Shown: positions 42,080-53,073, counted from the first letter of the stretch. The stretch is DNA of 64,000 nt from Verrucomicrobiota bacterium (GCA_030835305.1 JAURPJ010000097.1:1-64000), one strand, 5' to 3'. Notes: a model not told the origin generated them from the letters alone. A program made the numbers and translations.

Positions 42080-45000
42080 ATGAAGCATTTCAAGCAGCTC
42101 CTCCCTAGCCTTGTCCTCTTATATCCTCTTGTCCACGCCGAACAAATCGTTTTCAGCGAAGTCATGTATCATCCACCGACAGGAGGTCATGAATTCATCG
42201 AGATACAAAACCTGACCGCCACCCCGTTCGACATCGCGCAGTGGCAATTGACCGAAGGTGCTTTATTCACCTTTCCGGATTTCGATTCAGGCCCCGCACT
42301 GGATTCCTTTTTGAAGGCCTTCGAGCGCATCATCCTCTGCGACACCGACCCCTCAACCTTCCGGTCCACTTACAGTGTGCCCGATTCGATCCGGGTCTTT
42401 GGCCCCTGGAGCGGTCAACTCAGCAACGGAGGGGAACGTATCACCCTTGCTGATAAGAACGGCACCATCCGCTGCAGCTTCCGGTATGAAGACCGCGATC
42501 CATGGCCCGTGGCGGCCGACGGCGCCGGCCACAGCCTCCTTCTTGCAGACGACAGTTTCGCGATTGACGACTACCGAATCTGGACATCCGCACCACCGAC
42601 TCCGGGATTCTCGACTCCCTTGAGCGCAGAGGAGCCTTTTCCCAATCCAGAAGTCAACCTCAGCATTGGAATCCCCTTCGTGAACTATGGAGATTCTTGG
42701 GATTTCAATGATCAAAATCTCGACCTCGGCACCGATTGGGACCTCCCCGGGTACACCTTTTCGCACGCCGGATGGACCCGGGAAAATGACGCGGGCAACA
42801 ATGGTGGACTTTACGGCTTCGAAAATTCCGCGCTCCCCTCTCCCGGGATTCAAACCCCCCTCCTCGACAGTAGCAACGAGGCAAATCACATCACCTACTA
42901 CTTCCGAAAGGAATTTCACTACAGCGGGCCCACAACCGGAGCCAATGTCACCCTTGATGCCATCACAGATGACGGTGTCTTTTTTTATTTAAACGGAATG
43001 CCTATTGGCGGAGTCGGCACCTCCGCAGATGCGGGTTGGAAAACCACCGCTACCCGGACCGTCGGAAATGCCAGCGAAGAACTCGCAGTGGCCACCAACA
43101 ACGGCTCCGCACTCGTTCAGGGAGTCAACATCATCAGCGCCGAAGTTCATCAAACCAACTCGGGGAGCTCGGATTGTGTCTTCGGAGCAAGACTCAGTAT
43201 TTCCGCCCCCTCAAATCCCAGCCTGCTCATAAATGAGGTCCTCCCTGCCACCGACGGCTTCGTCGAAATCTATAACCCCGGTTCTTCCGCCGTTGATCTC
43301 AGCGGCTGGTATCTCAGCGATTCTCCCGGGAATCTCACCCGGTATCTGATTCCGGCCGGACAAATAGTTCCTCCTTCGGGATTAGTTACAATCAGTTACG
43401 CTACCGCACGACTCGCGGTTGGTGGGGACGCTGTGGTCTATCTCACCGAGCCTGATGGCACCACCATCGCAAACGCCATCGACGCCACTATCCCGCTCGA
43501 CGGACGCTCGCTCGGACGCAAGGGCGACGGATCGTCATCTTGGTTCCTCTTTTCACAACCCAGCAGGAATGCACCCAATACCAGCAACTCATCCGACTTC
43601 AGCTTGAAGATCAACGAGGCCGCCTTTGATCAAAACGGAACAACAACCTGGATCGAGATTTACAATCCAGCTTCCGCCGCGCTGGGCACGGCAGGCCTCT
43701 TCCTCGCCAGTTTGCCTGACTTCACTGACAAGGTGCCCCTATCCGGTGGAATTGCCGCAAACGGATTTCTTTCCGTCACCCAGCCATTCGCCGCCGATGG
43801 CGATGAACTTACCTTGTTCCTGATCAGCGGGACCGACACCATCATCGATGCGGTCGCCATCCCATTCAAATCGCCGCGCAGCTTCGCCGCGGCCTACCCC
43901 GATGGTTCGGGAGAATTTTATGCCAGCTCAACCGGAACCGAGGGCTCCGCCAACGATCCCGAACGGGTCACTTCGGTCGTCTTCAACGAACTAATGGTCG
44001 ATCCACCCAGTGAGTCCCGCGATGGCGAATTCATTGAGCTCTACAACAAATCGGAATCCGCAGTCGACCTTTCCGGATGGCGTTTCACCGACGGCGTCGA
44101 CTTCACCTTCCCCGTCGGCACCTCGTTGCCCGCCGGAGGCTACCTCGTCATCCCCGCCAACGATGACTACATCAACTACCAGAACAGTATCGGGCAATTT
44201 TCCGGATCACTCTCCAACAGTGGGGAGCTTCTTAGACTTGTTGATTCCTGGGATAATCTCATTGATGAAGTCCACTATCACACCGGAGGTGATTGGCCCG
44301 AATTGGCTGGAGGCCAGGGAAGCAGTCTCGAGTTGCGCCACCCCGATATGGACAATTCGAAAGCGAGCGCCTGGACCGCCTCGGACGAATCCAACAAATC
44401 CACTTTTGAGGAATTCACCATTGCTGAGCAATACCAACAAATCACCACCCGAGGAGGGGTCACCGATTACAAGGAGCTTCACCTGCAAGCGGTTGGCGAT
44501 GCCCACATCGCCATGAAGAACCTTTCCCTTTCCCGCAACGGGAGTGGCAACATCCTTCCCGGAGCAGGTGCAACCCTCGCCAACGGCGGATCCGCCAATG
44601 ACGGCTGGCTCTGTCAGGGGACCCACCATGCCAGCAATGTCACTGATGGCGAGTTCCACCTCATTTCGAGTGGACACGGCGACGTTAAAGCCAACCGCTG
44701 CGAAATCGACGTCATCAACATTCAGGATAATGACAACCTTAATTTCACCTTTGAGGCCCGCTGGATATCCGGGAAACCGACTCTGAATGTACAGACCTGG
44801 GACCGCTCCTTCGGCGACACCATTCACCTGAAAGTCCCAAGAGATCTCGGAACTCCCGGCTCCGCAAACCCCGGAGCACTAGATAACCCCGCACCCTCGA
44901 TTTCAGGGCTCATTCACAGCCCACCGGTCCCAAGTGCGAATGACCCCGTACGAATTACCATCGAGGCACAAAATGCCGACTCCGTCACCCTGCGTCACCG

Positions 45001-48000
45001 TCTCGATACCACTGGCGGAAACGGAACCTGGAACAGCAGCCCCATGTTCGATGACGGCATTAGTGGAGGTGATGAAACGGCCAACGACGGGACATACTCG
45101 GCAACCCTGACAAACTACCAGAGCGATAATTCCATCGTCCAATTCTACGTGGAAGCCGTATCATCCGGCGGCACCTCCATTCAACCTTCGCTCGCCCCGG
45201 AAAAGCCCGCGATGTGGGTTGTGGACAATTCCGCCCATCCGACCGACCTCCGGATCCAGCGCTTCGTCATTTCAGCCCGCGACCGCTCCGCCTCCTCGGG
45301 AACAGGTGGTTCCGCCACTTTCGATTACAACTTCCCGAGACTCTCCAACCAATACTTTAACGCAACCTTCATCAGCAATGAAAGAGACATCATTTACAAC
45401 TGCGAGATGCGCAAAAGCGGAAGTCCGTGGACACGGTCTGGCGGGGACGATTTTTCCCGGATGAAGTGGAAGCCCCCAGGCGATCGCAAGTTCCGCGGAT
45501 ACACCAAACGGGCCGTCGACAACGATGCCGGCGGCGGACGTGCCTACCACAACCGAATCATCCGCTATTGGCTTTACCTTCTCGGTCATGCCGCCAATGA
45601 AAACGAATTTGTCCGCGTCATCGTCAACGGCGGCAATGCCTCGCTCCGTGAAGACGTCGAACCAAATGCCAACGATTTCCTGAAGCGAAATTGGGAGGAC
45701 GGGCATAAAGGAGAACTCTATCGCATCGATGACGAATGGTGGTTTGACGATGCCTGGGGCCGCCAGAATCGTAACGCCACCTGGGAATACAAGGACACCG
45801 CAGAACCGGAACGCTACTCCTCGGAATGGATCAAACGATCCCGTGAAGCTGAACACGATTACTCGTCCTTCATCAACTGGACCCAGATGGTTGGTGAAAA
45901 TCGCTTCACCCGGGAAGAGATCGAAAGAACCGCTGATATCGACATGATGGCAGCCAATGCTGTCGTCCGAGGTTGGTGTGACGACTGGGACACCCTCACC
46001 CGCAACCGGGGTAAAAACGGCTACTTCCTCCGCCGCGTCAACGACGGAAAATGGATGCTGGTGCAGTGGGACTCCGACCTCACCTTCGGCAATGCGAATG
46101 CCGCCTTCATTGGTGGCCTACCCGGGGTTCGCAATTTTTATGAAAAAACCTACATCAAGCAGCGGGTGAACCACTACCTCAACGAGATGGTCCAGAAATA
46201 CACCGCGAATTCCTCCCGACTGGCAGCATGGTTCCAGTGTGAGGAAGAGGCCTCCTCATCATACCCCAGTAATGAATCCACCTATAATAGCTGGAATCAA
46301 AACCGCCTCGCCACCGCCAAATCAACAATCGGCAGCGCGCTGAACACCAACTTTAATATCACCTCAGGAAATGGATCTTCCCTCTCCACCTCCGCTGACA
46401 CCGTATCCTTGCAAGGGACGAGTGGAGCGGATGTTTTCGCAATCCGCGTCCCCGGCCAACCCTTGGTGAATTATCAGTTTAGCAGCACGACAGCGTGGAC
46501 AATCAATGCGATTCAACTACGCGAGGGAGTCAACAATTTCGAAATTGAAGCAATTGACCAGGAAGGTAATGTGACAGGAACAGAATCCTTCACGGTAAAT
46601 AAAACTGGCAATGCAGCACCGGTTCTCTTACTCGATGCCAATCCCGGTTTCTACCGCGTCCCGATCAATACCACATTCGAGGTCGATGCCAGCGCTAGTT
46701 ATGACCCCGAAGGAACCAGCCTCGAATTCTCCTTCCAGCTCCCTGCCGGTCTAAATACCACCACTCCCACCCCGTCCAGCGCAACCATGATTTTTCAGGA
46801 ACCCGGGCATTATCCCTTAACGATTTCTGCAACCGATAAGGACGGTGAAATAACTCAGGTGGTTCGAGAGGTTGTCGCTTACGCCAACCGAGGATGGGAT
46901 CCATTCAACCAGGGCGCTTTGCAAGATCTCTGGACCGCGGAGGATCTTATCTTGAAGGATGGCACCACACCTCCTGCCTCTTATAGCTTTGATGAGACCC
47001 CTAACCGCCTTGCCGTAAAACTCGAAGCAGAACCTGCCAAACCGCTCACCCTGAACTCGCCGGTCCATCCCCGACTGTGGCGTAACACACCGGCGGGAGT
47101 TTGGTCGTTTGCCTCTGAAGTCACTTTAACATCTGTGCAACAGGGCGATTTTTACACCGGCGTCATCGTCGACGGAGATGAAAACGGCTCACCTGTTCGC
47201 TTCACAATCGGTATGGAAGACGGTGATTTCCTCCGCGCCAAGAAAATCACCACATCGAAGACAATCACTCTGGGTTCGACGAGTTGGACCAGTAAGGACG
47301 CAGTGGTCCGTGCCTTTAAAACGACGACTGGTATTAACCTTCAATATCGCACAGAACCTGGCGTTTGGCAGACCCTTGCAAGCTCTACCGGAAGAATAAC
47401 CACCTCGCAGGCCGGCATATTTGCGGCGACCGATACCCCGCAGGCCCTGCGCGTGGAGTTCGACGACTCACTTCTCGTTGATCCGAGCATCAACAGCCCT
47501 ACCCTCGAACACCTTCGCATTACCGAGATCATGTATCACCCTATGGGAGGACTGCCCAACGAATATATCGAAATTCAAAATACCGGCCCGGCAGCCCTCG
47601 TTTTGGACGGAGTCTCCTTTGACGACACCCAACCATTCGCCGCTTTCACCTTTGCCAATATGACCCTAGCTCCAGGGCAATATGCCGTCATCGTCGCCGA
47701 CGAATCCGCATTCCGAACCCGCTACGGCAAGGACATCACTGTCGCCGGCACCTGGGCTTCCGGAGCCCTCTCGAACGGAGGGGAAAACATCGAACTGCGC
47801 GATCCATTCGGAAACACCATCCACGATTTTTCATACGATGACAACGCCCCTTGGCCAATTGCAGCCGATGGCACCGGACCTTCCCTCGAGGTCATCGATA
47901 CGGAAGGAGACTACAACGACCCCTTAAACTGGCAGGCTTCTGCCTACTCCGGTGGGAGCCCTGGATTTGCCGCCGCCACCGATGAGGATGGCGATGGACT

Positions 48001-48340
48001 CAGCAACATACGGGAGAGCGCCTTGGGCTCAGACCCCAACCTTTCCGACACTGATGGCGACGGGACCTCCGACGGAGCAGAAATCGTATCCGGGACAAAC
48101 CCGCTGGATGCGTCGGACTACTTCCGAATTCTATCGGTCCGCCCCACCGAATCTCCCGACGAAATTGAAATCATCTGGGCTTCGGTCACCGGAAAAACCT
48201 ACCTCGTTGAATCGAGCACCGACCTCGTGGGCGTTTGGAATCTGCACGATTCTGTCACCGCAAGCGGACCAACGACCAGTTCCACCAATCAGTCCTCTGA
48301 CAAAGCAAAATTCTACCGCATTCGAGTTACCGGCCCCTAG
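42080..48340 (+). CDS. Giant secreted lamin-tail-domain / CotH protein
   Basis: From ATG 42080 this is a 2086-residue exported protein (signal MKHFKQLLPSLVLLYPLVHA). Order of parts: LTD domain 1 (IVFSEVMYHPPTGGHEFIEI); a jelly-roll segment (DAITDDGVFFYLNG); LTD 2 (LLINEVLPATDGFVEIYNPG); LTD 3 (KINEAAFDQNGTTTWIEIYN); LTD 4 (VVFNELMVDPPSESRDGEFI); a strand-rich linker; and a CotH kinase-like domain with NEFVRVIVNGG and GKWMLVQWDSDLTFG. Then come a PKD-like segment (FEVDASASYDPEG), a concanavalin-like region, LTD 5 (LRITEIMYHPMGGLPNEYIE), calcium-binding DEDGDGLSN and DTDGDGTSDGAE repeats, and a C-terminal domain ending KAKFYRIRVTGP. It may attach to the cell surface. Activity is unknown. Confidence 0.88.
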   Translation: MKHFKQLLPSLVLLYPLVHAEQIVFSEVMYHPPTGGHEFIEIQNLTATPFDIAQWQLTEGALFTFPDFDSGPALDSFLKAFERIILCDTDPSTFRSTYSVPDSIRVFGPWSGQLSNGGERITLADKNGTIRCSFRYEDRDPWPVAADGAGHSLLLADDSFAIDDYRIWTSAPPTPGFSTPLSAEEPFPNPEVNLSIGIPFVNYGDSWDFNDQNLDLGTDWDLPGYTFSHAGWTRENDAGNNGGLYGFENSALPSPGIQTPLLDSSNEANHITYYFRKEFHYSGPTTGANVTLDAITDDGVFFYLNGMPIGGVGTSADAGWKTTATRTVGNASEELAVATNNGSALVQGVNIISAEVHQTNSGSSDCVFGARLSISAPSNPSLLINEVLPATDGFVEIYNPGSSAVDLSGWYLSDSPGNLTRYLIPAGQIVPPSGLVTISYATARLAVGGDAVVYLTEPDGTTIANAIDATIPLDGRSLGRKGDGSSSWFLFSQPSRNAPNTSNSSDFSLKINEAAFDQNGTTTWIEIYNPASAALGTAGLFLASLPDFTDKVPLSGGIAANGFLSVTQPFAADGDELTLFLISGTDTIIDAVAIPFKSPRSFAAAYPDGSGEFYASSTGTEGSANDPERVTSVVFNELMVDPPSESRDGEFIELYNKSESAVDLSGWRFTDGVDFTFPVGTSLPAGGYLVIPANDDYINYQNSIGQFSGSLSNSGELLRLVDSWDNLIDEVHYHTGGDWPELAGGQGSSLELRHPDMDNSKASAWTASDESNKSTFEEFTIAEQYQQITTRGGVTDYKELHLQAVGDAHIAMKNLSLSRNGSGNILPGAGATLANGGSANDGWLCQGTHHASNVTDGEFHLISSGHGDVKANRCEIDVINIQDNDNLNFTFEARWISGKPTLNVQTWDRSFGDTIHLKVPRDLGTPGSANPGALDNPAPSISGLIHSPPVPSANDPVRITIEAQNADSVTLRHRLDTTGGNGTWNSSPMFDDGISGGDETANDGTYSATLTNYQSDNSIVQFYVEAVSSGGTSIQPSLAPEKPAMWVVDNSAHPTDLRIQRFVISARDRSASSGTGGSATFDYNFPRLSNQYFNATFISNERDIIYNCEMRKSGSPWTRSGGDDFSRMKWKPPGDRKFRGYTKRAVDNDAGGGRAYHNRIIRYWLYLLGHAANENEFVRVIVNGGNASLREDVEPNANDFLKRNWEDGHKGELYRIDDEWWFDDAWGRQNRNATWEYKDTAEPERYSSEWIKRSREAEHDYSSFINWTQMVGENRFTREEIERTADIDMMAANAVVRGWCDDWDTLTRNRGKNGYFLRRVNDGKWMLVQWDSDLTFGNANAAFIGGLPGVRNFYEKTYIKQRVNHYLNEMVQKYTANSSRLAAWFQCEEEASSSYPSNESTYNSWNQNRLATAKSTIGSALNTNFNITSGNGSSLSTSADTVSLQGTSGADVFAIRVPGQPLVNYQFSSTTAWTINAIQLREGVNNFEIEAIDQEGNVTGTESFTVNKTGNAAPVLLLDANPGFYRVPINTTFEVDASASYDPEGTSLEFSFQLPAGLNTTTPTPSSATMIFQEPGHYPLTISATDKDGEITQVVREVVAYANRGWDPFNQGALQDLWTAEDLILKDGTTPPASYSFDETPNRLAVKLEAEPAKPLTLNSPVHPRLWRNTPAGVWSFASEVTLTSVQQGDFYTGVIVDGDENGSPVRFTIGMEDGDFLRAKKITTSKTITLGSTSWTSKDAVVRAFKTTTGINLQYRTEPGVWQTLASSTGRITTSQAGIFAATDTPQALRVEFDDSLLVDPSINSPTLEHLRITEIMYHPMGGLPNEYIEIQNTGPAALVLDGVSFDDTQPFAAFTFANMTLAPGQYAVIVADESAFRTRYGKDITVAGTWASGALSNGGENIELRDPFGNTIHDFSYDDNAPWPIAADGTGPSLEVIDTEGDYNDPLNWQASAYSGGSPGFAAATDEDGDGLSNIRESALGSDPNLSDTDGDGTSDGAEIVSGTNPLDASDYFRILSVRPTESPDEIEIIWASVTGKTYLVESSTDLVGVWNLHDSVTASGPTTSSTNQSSDKAKFYRIRVTGP

Positions 48341-48434
48341 GATCCCAGATCAATCACGACACCCGTCTTGTCGTTGCCGATTCTCCATCTTAGATTCAGC
48401 TGAATATTCATGACCCCCAATCCCGCAGGAAATC

Positions 48435-49419
48435 ATGAAACTCAAACTTCTCCTCTATCCGCTCTTTTGCTTCACCGTCGGCACGGCTTCAGCCGACCTG
48501 ATTGGTTACTGGGATTTTAAAAATGACTCCAACGACCGGTCCGGCAACTCCAAAAATGGATACCGGTTGGCATGACAATGATTAATACAACCACCCCAGC
48601 TGCTGCGGGCGAGGGCTGGCTAAATTTGGTCAATTTCGATGATAGCTACCTCAACATTAACCCCGGGAGCGGAATGCAGGTCGAGGAAAACACAAACTTC
48701 TCCATCTATTTTCGGTTTTCCACGCTCCAAAGAGACAAGCAGATTTTTTCAGATGGGTCGACCACCAAGGGCAGCGTCCTTTACAATATTGGAACCGGCA
48801 CACCGGGCAGCGTGACCAACCAGATTGATTTCTTCAGCCGCACCCCGTTTTCACCAGGGACGGGACTGTCTGGCATCACGCCACCATGAGCGTGAAAAGA
48901 ATCACAGGCGAAATCATTTACTCCCTTGATGGAGAAACCACGACCGCCACCAAAATCGGCGGAGCTGCAAGTATCTCGGGTGTCGGCTGGGCCATATGCG
49001 ACGACGGCTCGACCGGAACCAACCGCGACTTCGATGGCCGCTTGGATGATCTCGCAGGTTGGAGCCATACCCTTTCCGCAGAGGATCTGACTAACATCTA
49101 TCGAAACGGTCTTCGCGGAAATGCGCTAGTAACAATCCAACCCGCCCTGCTTGCGATTTTGGGTATCGAAATCAACGGAGACGGCTTGGGCTCACTGACG
49201 TAGAATTCAAAACCCGGCAAGACTTACCGAATCTCGGCAACCACTGACATCAGCCTTCCTTTTGAAGATTGGTCAATTTTAGTTAGTGCCCAACTCTCCG
49301 CCGCCGGGGAACCCCCTTCCATCGTGCTTCCAATAGGTTTTTTCTCATCTTCGGGACCAAAAGTATTCTTCGCACTTCGAGAACTAGAATATAGGATCCG
49401 TCGATCCCCTCACCTTTAA
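48435..49419 (+). pseudogene. Broken LamG-type secreted protein gene
   Basis: ATG 48435 starts a signal peptide (MKLKLLLYPLFCFTVGTASA) and a LamG-like lectin domain (DLIGYWDFKNDSNDRSGN). The frame fails near 48560. It resumes in another frame with GEGWLNLVNFDDSYLNI and FSIYFRFSTLQRDKQIFSDG, stops near 48889, then gives GEIIYSLDGETTTATKIGG and FDGRLDDLAGWSHTLSAEDL. After a TAG at 49201 it reads GKTYRISATTDISLPFEDWS. The order matches LamG proteins with the C-terminal domain also seen at the end of the giant protein before it. At least three disruptions are present. Confidence 0.75.
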
Positions 49420-49475
49420 AAGGACTGGTGCAATCCAGCAGCCTCTCCATGCTTCGACTCTTAACAAAAAATACG

Positions 49476-50297
49476 ATGCGCCTACTCACGCTTGCTTTTA
49501 TTACGACGATCCGGCTTTCAATTGCGGCCGGGGAATACCAAATCAAAAAAGACGTTTTATATCGAGATGGCTCGCCACAACTCGACGACTATCAACGGGA
49601 AAGATGCCTTCTCGATATTTACCACCCTTCAACAAAGGGTTTCGCGACCATCGTTTGGTTTCACGGAGGCGGATTAACTACGGGCGAAAAAAAAATTCCA
49701 AAAGGCCTCCAAGACAAGGGTCATGCCATCGTCGCCGTCAACTATCGCCTGAGCCCAAAAGTCAAAGTCACGGAATCTCTCGACGACGCTGCTGCCGCCG
49801 TCGCCTGGGTCATGGCTCATATCGAAGAAATTGGGGGGGATCGCAAACGCATCTTCGTTAGCGGGCATTCCGCCGGAGGATATCTCACCAGCATGATCGG
49901 ACTCGACCCCTCCTGGCTTGGACGTCATCAGGCGGACGCCAATGACATCGCCGGATTGATTCCATACAGCGGGCATGCCATCACACATTTCACCGCTCGC
50001 AAGGAACGCGGCATTGATGCAAATCGCCCCATCATCGATGAACTCGCACCTCTTTTCCACGTGAGGAAGAATGCGCCGCCAATTCTCCTGATTACAGGCG
50101 ATCGCGAAAAAGAACTTCTCGGTCGCTATGAAGAAAATGCCTATCTTTTCAGGATGCTCAAAGTGTCAGGGCATAAGGACGTCACCTTGTTCGAACTCGA
50201 CGGTTATGGACATGGCATGACAGATCCGGCACACCCCCTGCTATTGGACTTTGTCAAACGGATTGAACGCAGGAATCCCCCAATCAAGCCCAAATAA
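49476..50297 (+). CDS. Secreted alpha/beta hydrolase (esterase-like)
   Basis: The ATG at 49476 gives 273 residues with a signal peptide (MRLLTLAFITTIRLSIAAGE). The hydrolase fold has the oxyanion motif VWFHGGGLTTGEK (61-73), the nucleophile serine S132 in VSGHSAGGYL, the acid in LLITGDREKELL and the histidine in GYGHGMTDP. VNYRLSP after the first strand is typical of the BD-FAE/esterase branch that removes acyl groups from sugars and other small esters. Upstream in-frame ATGs would put a non-signal extension before the signal. It follows the LamG wreck and precedes glgA by about 105 bases. Confidence 0.85.
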   Translation: MRLLTLAFITTIRLSIAAGEYQIKKDVLYRDGSPQLDDYQRERCLLDIYHPSTKGFATIVWFHGGGLTTGEKKIPKGLQDKGHAIVAVNYRLSPKVKVTESLDDAAAAVAWVMAHIEEIGGDRKRIFVSGHSAGGYLTSMIGLDPSWLGRHQADANDIAGLIPYSGHAITHFTARKERGIDANRPIIDELAPLFHVRKNAPPILLITGDREKELLGRYEENAYLFRMLKVSGHKDVTLFELDGYGHGMTDPAHPLLLDFVKRIERRNPPIKPK

Positions 50298-50403
50298 AAA
50301 ACCAACAATAGTTGCCGAAATTACAAGGTTTATCAAAGACCGCTCCGGCAGCTGAATCACGAACCGTCTAAACCTCTCCCCAAAGAGGACCATCCCGAAC
50401 TCC

Positions 50404-51912
50404 ATGGCCAAAAAAGCGACCAAAAAGACCTCCCCGGATTCCGGACCACGCATTCTTTTTATCACTCCGGAGATTTCCTACGTTTCCAGGAAACTCTCGG
50501 ACGACGCCGAAAGATTGCGAGCGAAAGCGGGGGGGCTGGCCGATGTTTCCGCCCTCCTTGTTCACGGTCTTAGCTCTGCCGAAAAGGACATCCACCTGGC
50601 CATCCCGCACTACCGCAACCTTTTCCAAAGCGGAGAGCAAGCCACTCACCCGGGCAAGCGTACCCGCATCTCGGTGGGAGACCGTATCCACCTTGCCGAA
50701 GACTGCAAATTCTATCGTCGTGGCGGCGTCTATCAGGCCTGCAAGGAGGATCTCCTCATGTCAGCCCTAGCCTTCCAACGCGACCTGATCAACCACATCA
50801 TACCCAGGGTCAAACCCGACATCATCCATTGCAACGACTGGATGACCGGTCTCATCCCGGCCGAAGCCAAGAAGCTCGGAATCCCGACTCTTTTCACCAT
50901 TCACAATATCCACACCCAAGAGGCCACCTTGGCCCAACTGGAAAATACCGGTATTCCAGCGGGAGATTTCTGGGATGAACTCTATTTCGGGAACTATCCC
51001 CAGAGCTTCGACGAATCCTATTGGACCAACCCCATCGACCTTCTCGCCAGCGGAATCTCCGCCGCGACCCAAGTCAATGTCGTCAGCCCAACCTTCCTCG
51101 AAGAAGTCGCCATTGGCCATCACTCGACCATCCCTCCACATCTCAGCCACCTGCTTTACCACAAGCGCGAAGCCGGAGCGGCCTCGGGAATCGTCAACGC
51201 CCCCGACCGCTCGTTCAACCCACAGGTCGATTCCTATCTTCCCCAGGAATACGGCCCGCGGAGACACCACACAATCAAGCCCGAACTCAAAAAAGACCTT
51301 CAGCGTCGCCTCCTTCTCAAAGAGGATCCCTCCGCTCCGATCCTTTTCTGGCCGTCGCGTCTCGACCCAATTCAGAAAGGCTGTTCACTACTTGCCGACA
51401 TTCTTTTTCAACTAATCGACGATTACAGTCACCTTGGCTTGCAAATCGTCATGATCGCAGACGGACCATCCCAGCAACATTTCCAGGGGATCGTCGCCTA
51501 TCACGGCATCTCAGACCGGGTCGCGGTGCATCCATTTTCCGAATCCCTTTCACACCTTGGCTACGGAGGCTCCGACTTCGTTCTAATGCCCTCATCGTTC
51601 GAGCCTTGCGGCCTCCCGCAGATGATTGGTTGTCGCTACGGTTCGCTCCCAATCGCACACGCCACCGGCGGCCTCAAGGACACGGTCCGGCATCTCAACA
51701 TTCACGAAAATACTGGCAACGGATTCCTCTTCGAACACTTCACCTCAGATGGCTTCCGCTGGGCCATCGACCAAGCCATGGAATTTTATCAACTCCCGCC
51801 TGATCACAAAGTTCCTCAGATTAAGCGAATCATGGAACAATCCAAGGAGAACTTCTCCGATGAGCGGGTTGTGAGCGAGTACCAGAGGATTTACGACAAC
51901 CTCCTCAAATAG
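50404..51912 (+). CDS. glgA: Glycogen synthase (ADP-glucose type, GT5)
   Basis: The enzyme adds glucose from ADP-glucose to glycogen. The 502-residue protein has a 15-residue lysine-rich N-terminus and then RILFITPEISYVSR and the substrate loop KAGGLADVSALL with the KxGGL signature. PDIIHCNDWMTGLIPAEAKK and TLFTIHNIHTQEA follow in the first domain. The second domain has PILFWPSRLDPIQKGCSLLA, the VLMPSSFEPCGLPQM acid pair and ATGGLKDTV. Length is normal. GlgB, GlgC or GlgP are not in the window. Confidence 0.92.
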   Translation: MAKKATKKTSPDSGPRILFITPEISYVSRKLSDDAERLRAKAGGLADVSALLVHGLSSAEKDIHLAIPHYRNLFQSGEQATHPGKRTRISVGDRIHLAEDCKFYRRGGVYQACKEDLLMSALAFQRDLINHIIPRVKPDIIHCNDWMTGLIPAEAKKLGIPTLFTIHNIHTQEATLAQLENTGIPAGDFWDELYFGNYPQSFDESYWTNPIDLLASGISAATQVNVVSPTFLEEVAIGHHSTIPPHLSHLLYHKREAGAASGIVNAPDRSFNPQVDSYLPQEYGPRRHHTIKPELKKDLQRRLLLKEDPSAPILFWPSRLDPIQKGCSLLADILFQLIDDYSHLGLQIVMIADGPSQQHFQGIVAYHGISDRVAVHPFSESLSHLGYGGSDFVLMPSSFEPCGLPQMIGCRYGSLPIAHATGGLKDTVRHLNIHENTGNGFLFEHFTSDGFRWAIDQAMEFYQLPPDHKVPQIKRIMEQSKENFSDERVVSEYQRIYDNLLK

Positions 51913-53073
51913 CCGCTGCCCCGCTTTTTCCGCTGAAAAGAGCAATCGTCCGTGCCATCGCCCCGCTGAGTTTTTCCGGGACGGCTCGCGCTCTTGCAAT
52001 TTGCTCTGCCGGCAGATTATGAAGTGCCACTAAAAGTTCTTCACGGGAAGACGCCATACAAATTCCACCCGCTTCTTTGAGCTCCGTCACAAGGGGTTCG
52101 AAGTTTACCATCTGTAGTCCGCAGATCACTGGCACGCCGACGAGAATTGCTTCGGAGGGATTCTGTCCCCCTTCCTCAAAAAAGCTTTTCCCAATGACCG
52201 CGACATCAGCATGAGCGGTCCAGTCCCGCAACTCCCCCGTGCTATGAATCACAAATGACTCACTGCCGGTCGGCCGTCTAAATTGGCTTTTCAAAATCTC
52301 GCCACCTTTTAAGGCTTCAGCAACCTCGGTCCGGCGCTCAGCGTGTCGGGGCACGATCGATAGCCCGCTTCCCGGAAAGCACCATCAGGATACTCTTCCT
52401 CACCCGCAAAAGTTGAGACCGCCATGGCCACCGGCCTCTTTGGAAATTGAGCCAGCAGCTCCGAGAATTCAGGGCGCTTCTTCGGCAAAGCAGCACCCTA
52501 AGGATCAAACTTCACATTTCCTATAAGCACTGTCGCTTTCTCACGAACTCCAATTTCCTGCCAGCGAATAAGATCCCTCTTTTCAGGCACCCCAACATGA
52601 CTCAGCAACTGCAGGAATGGCTCCACAAAGTTTCGAAATTTTTTCAAACGCCGACCAGATCGCGGTGAAAGCCGTGCATTGATCAACCCAATTGAGATCC
52701 CCAACCGGTGGGTTTGATAAATCAGATTGGGCCAAAGCTCCGACTCCACCATAACCACACCGGTGGCTGTAGGCGCTTCATCACACGGCGAATCAAAAAA
52801 CCAAAATCAAAAGATACATAAATGACCCGAACATCTTTCGGCGCCATTCCGGTTACAGTCGTCAGTAACAAGACAAAATGATCGCCCGTCTCCTCCCGCC
52901 ACTTTGTGATGAACTTCAATGCCAAAAGAACCTCCCCCACGCTCACCACGTGAATATAAACCGCTTCCGTTCATTCGAACTCCGCCTCCCTTGTATAGAT
53001 TCCAATTCGCTCCAGCAGACCGCTCTCCCAGAGGGTGAAAAATACTCCAAACACTTAACACCAAGGTTCTCAT
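51905..53073 (-). pseudogene. waaA: Broken 3-deoxy-manno-octulosonate transferase gene (waaA/kdtA)
   Basis: The minus strand downstream of rsmD starts with ATG 53073 (MRTLVLSVWSIFHPL) and changes frame at once. Other frames give LLERIGIYTREAE, then VYIHVVSVGEVLLALKFITK, then VMVESELWPNLIYQTHRLGI with NARLSPRSGRRLKKF, a stop after GNVKFDP, and a last intact segment from about 52354 with MPRHAERRTEVAEAL, VIGKSFFEEGGQNPSEAI and GLQMVNFEPLV. These are the conserved blocks of KdtA in order. At least three frameshifts and one stop are present. Kdo transferase is normally essential, so another copy is expected elsewhere. Confidence 0.85.
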
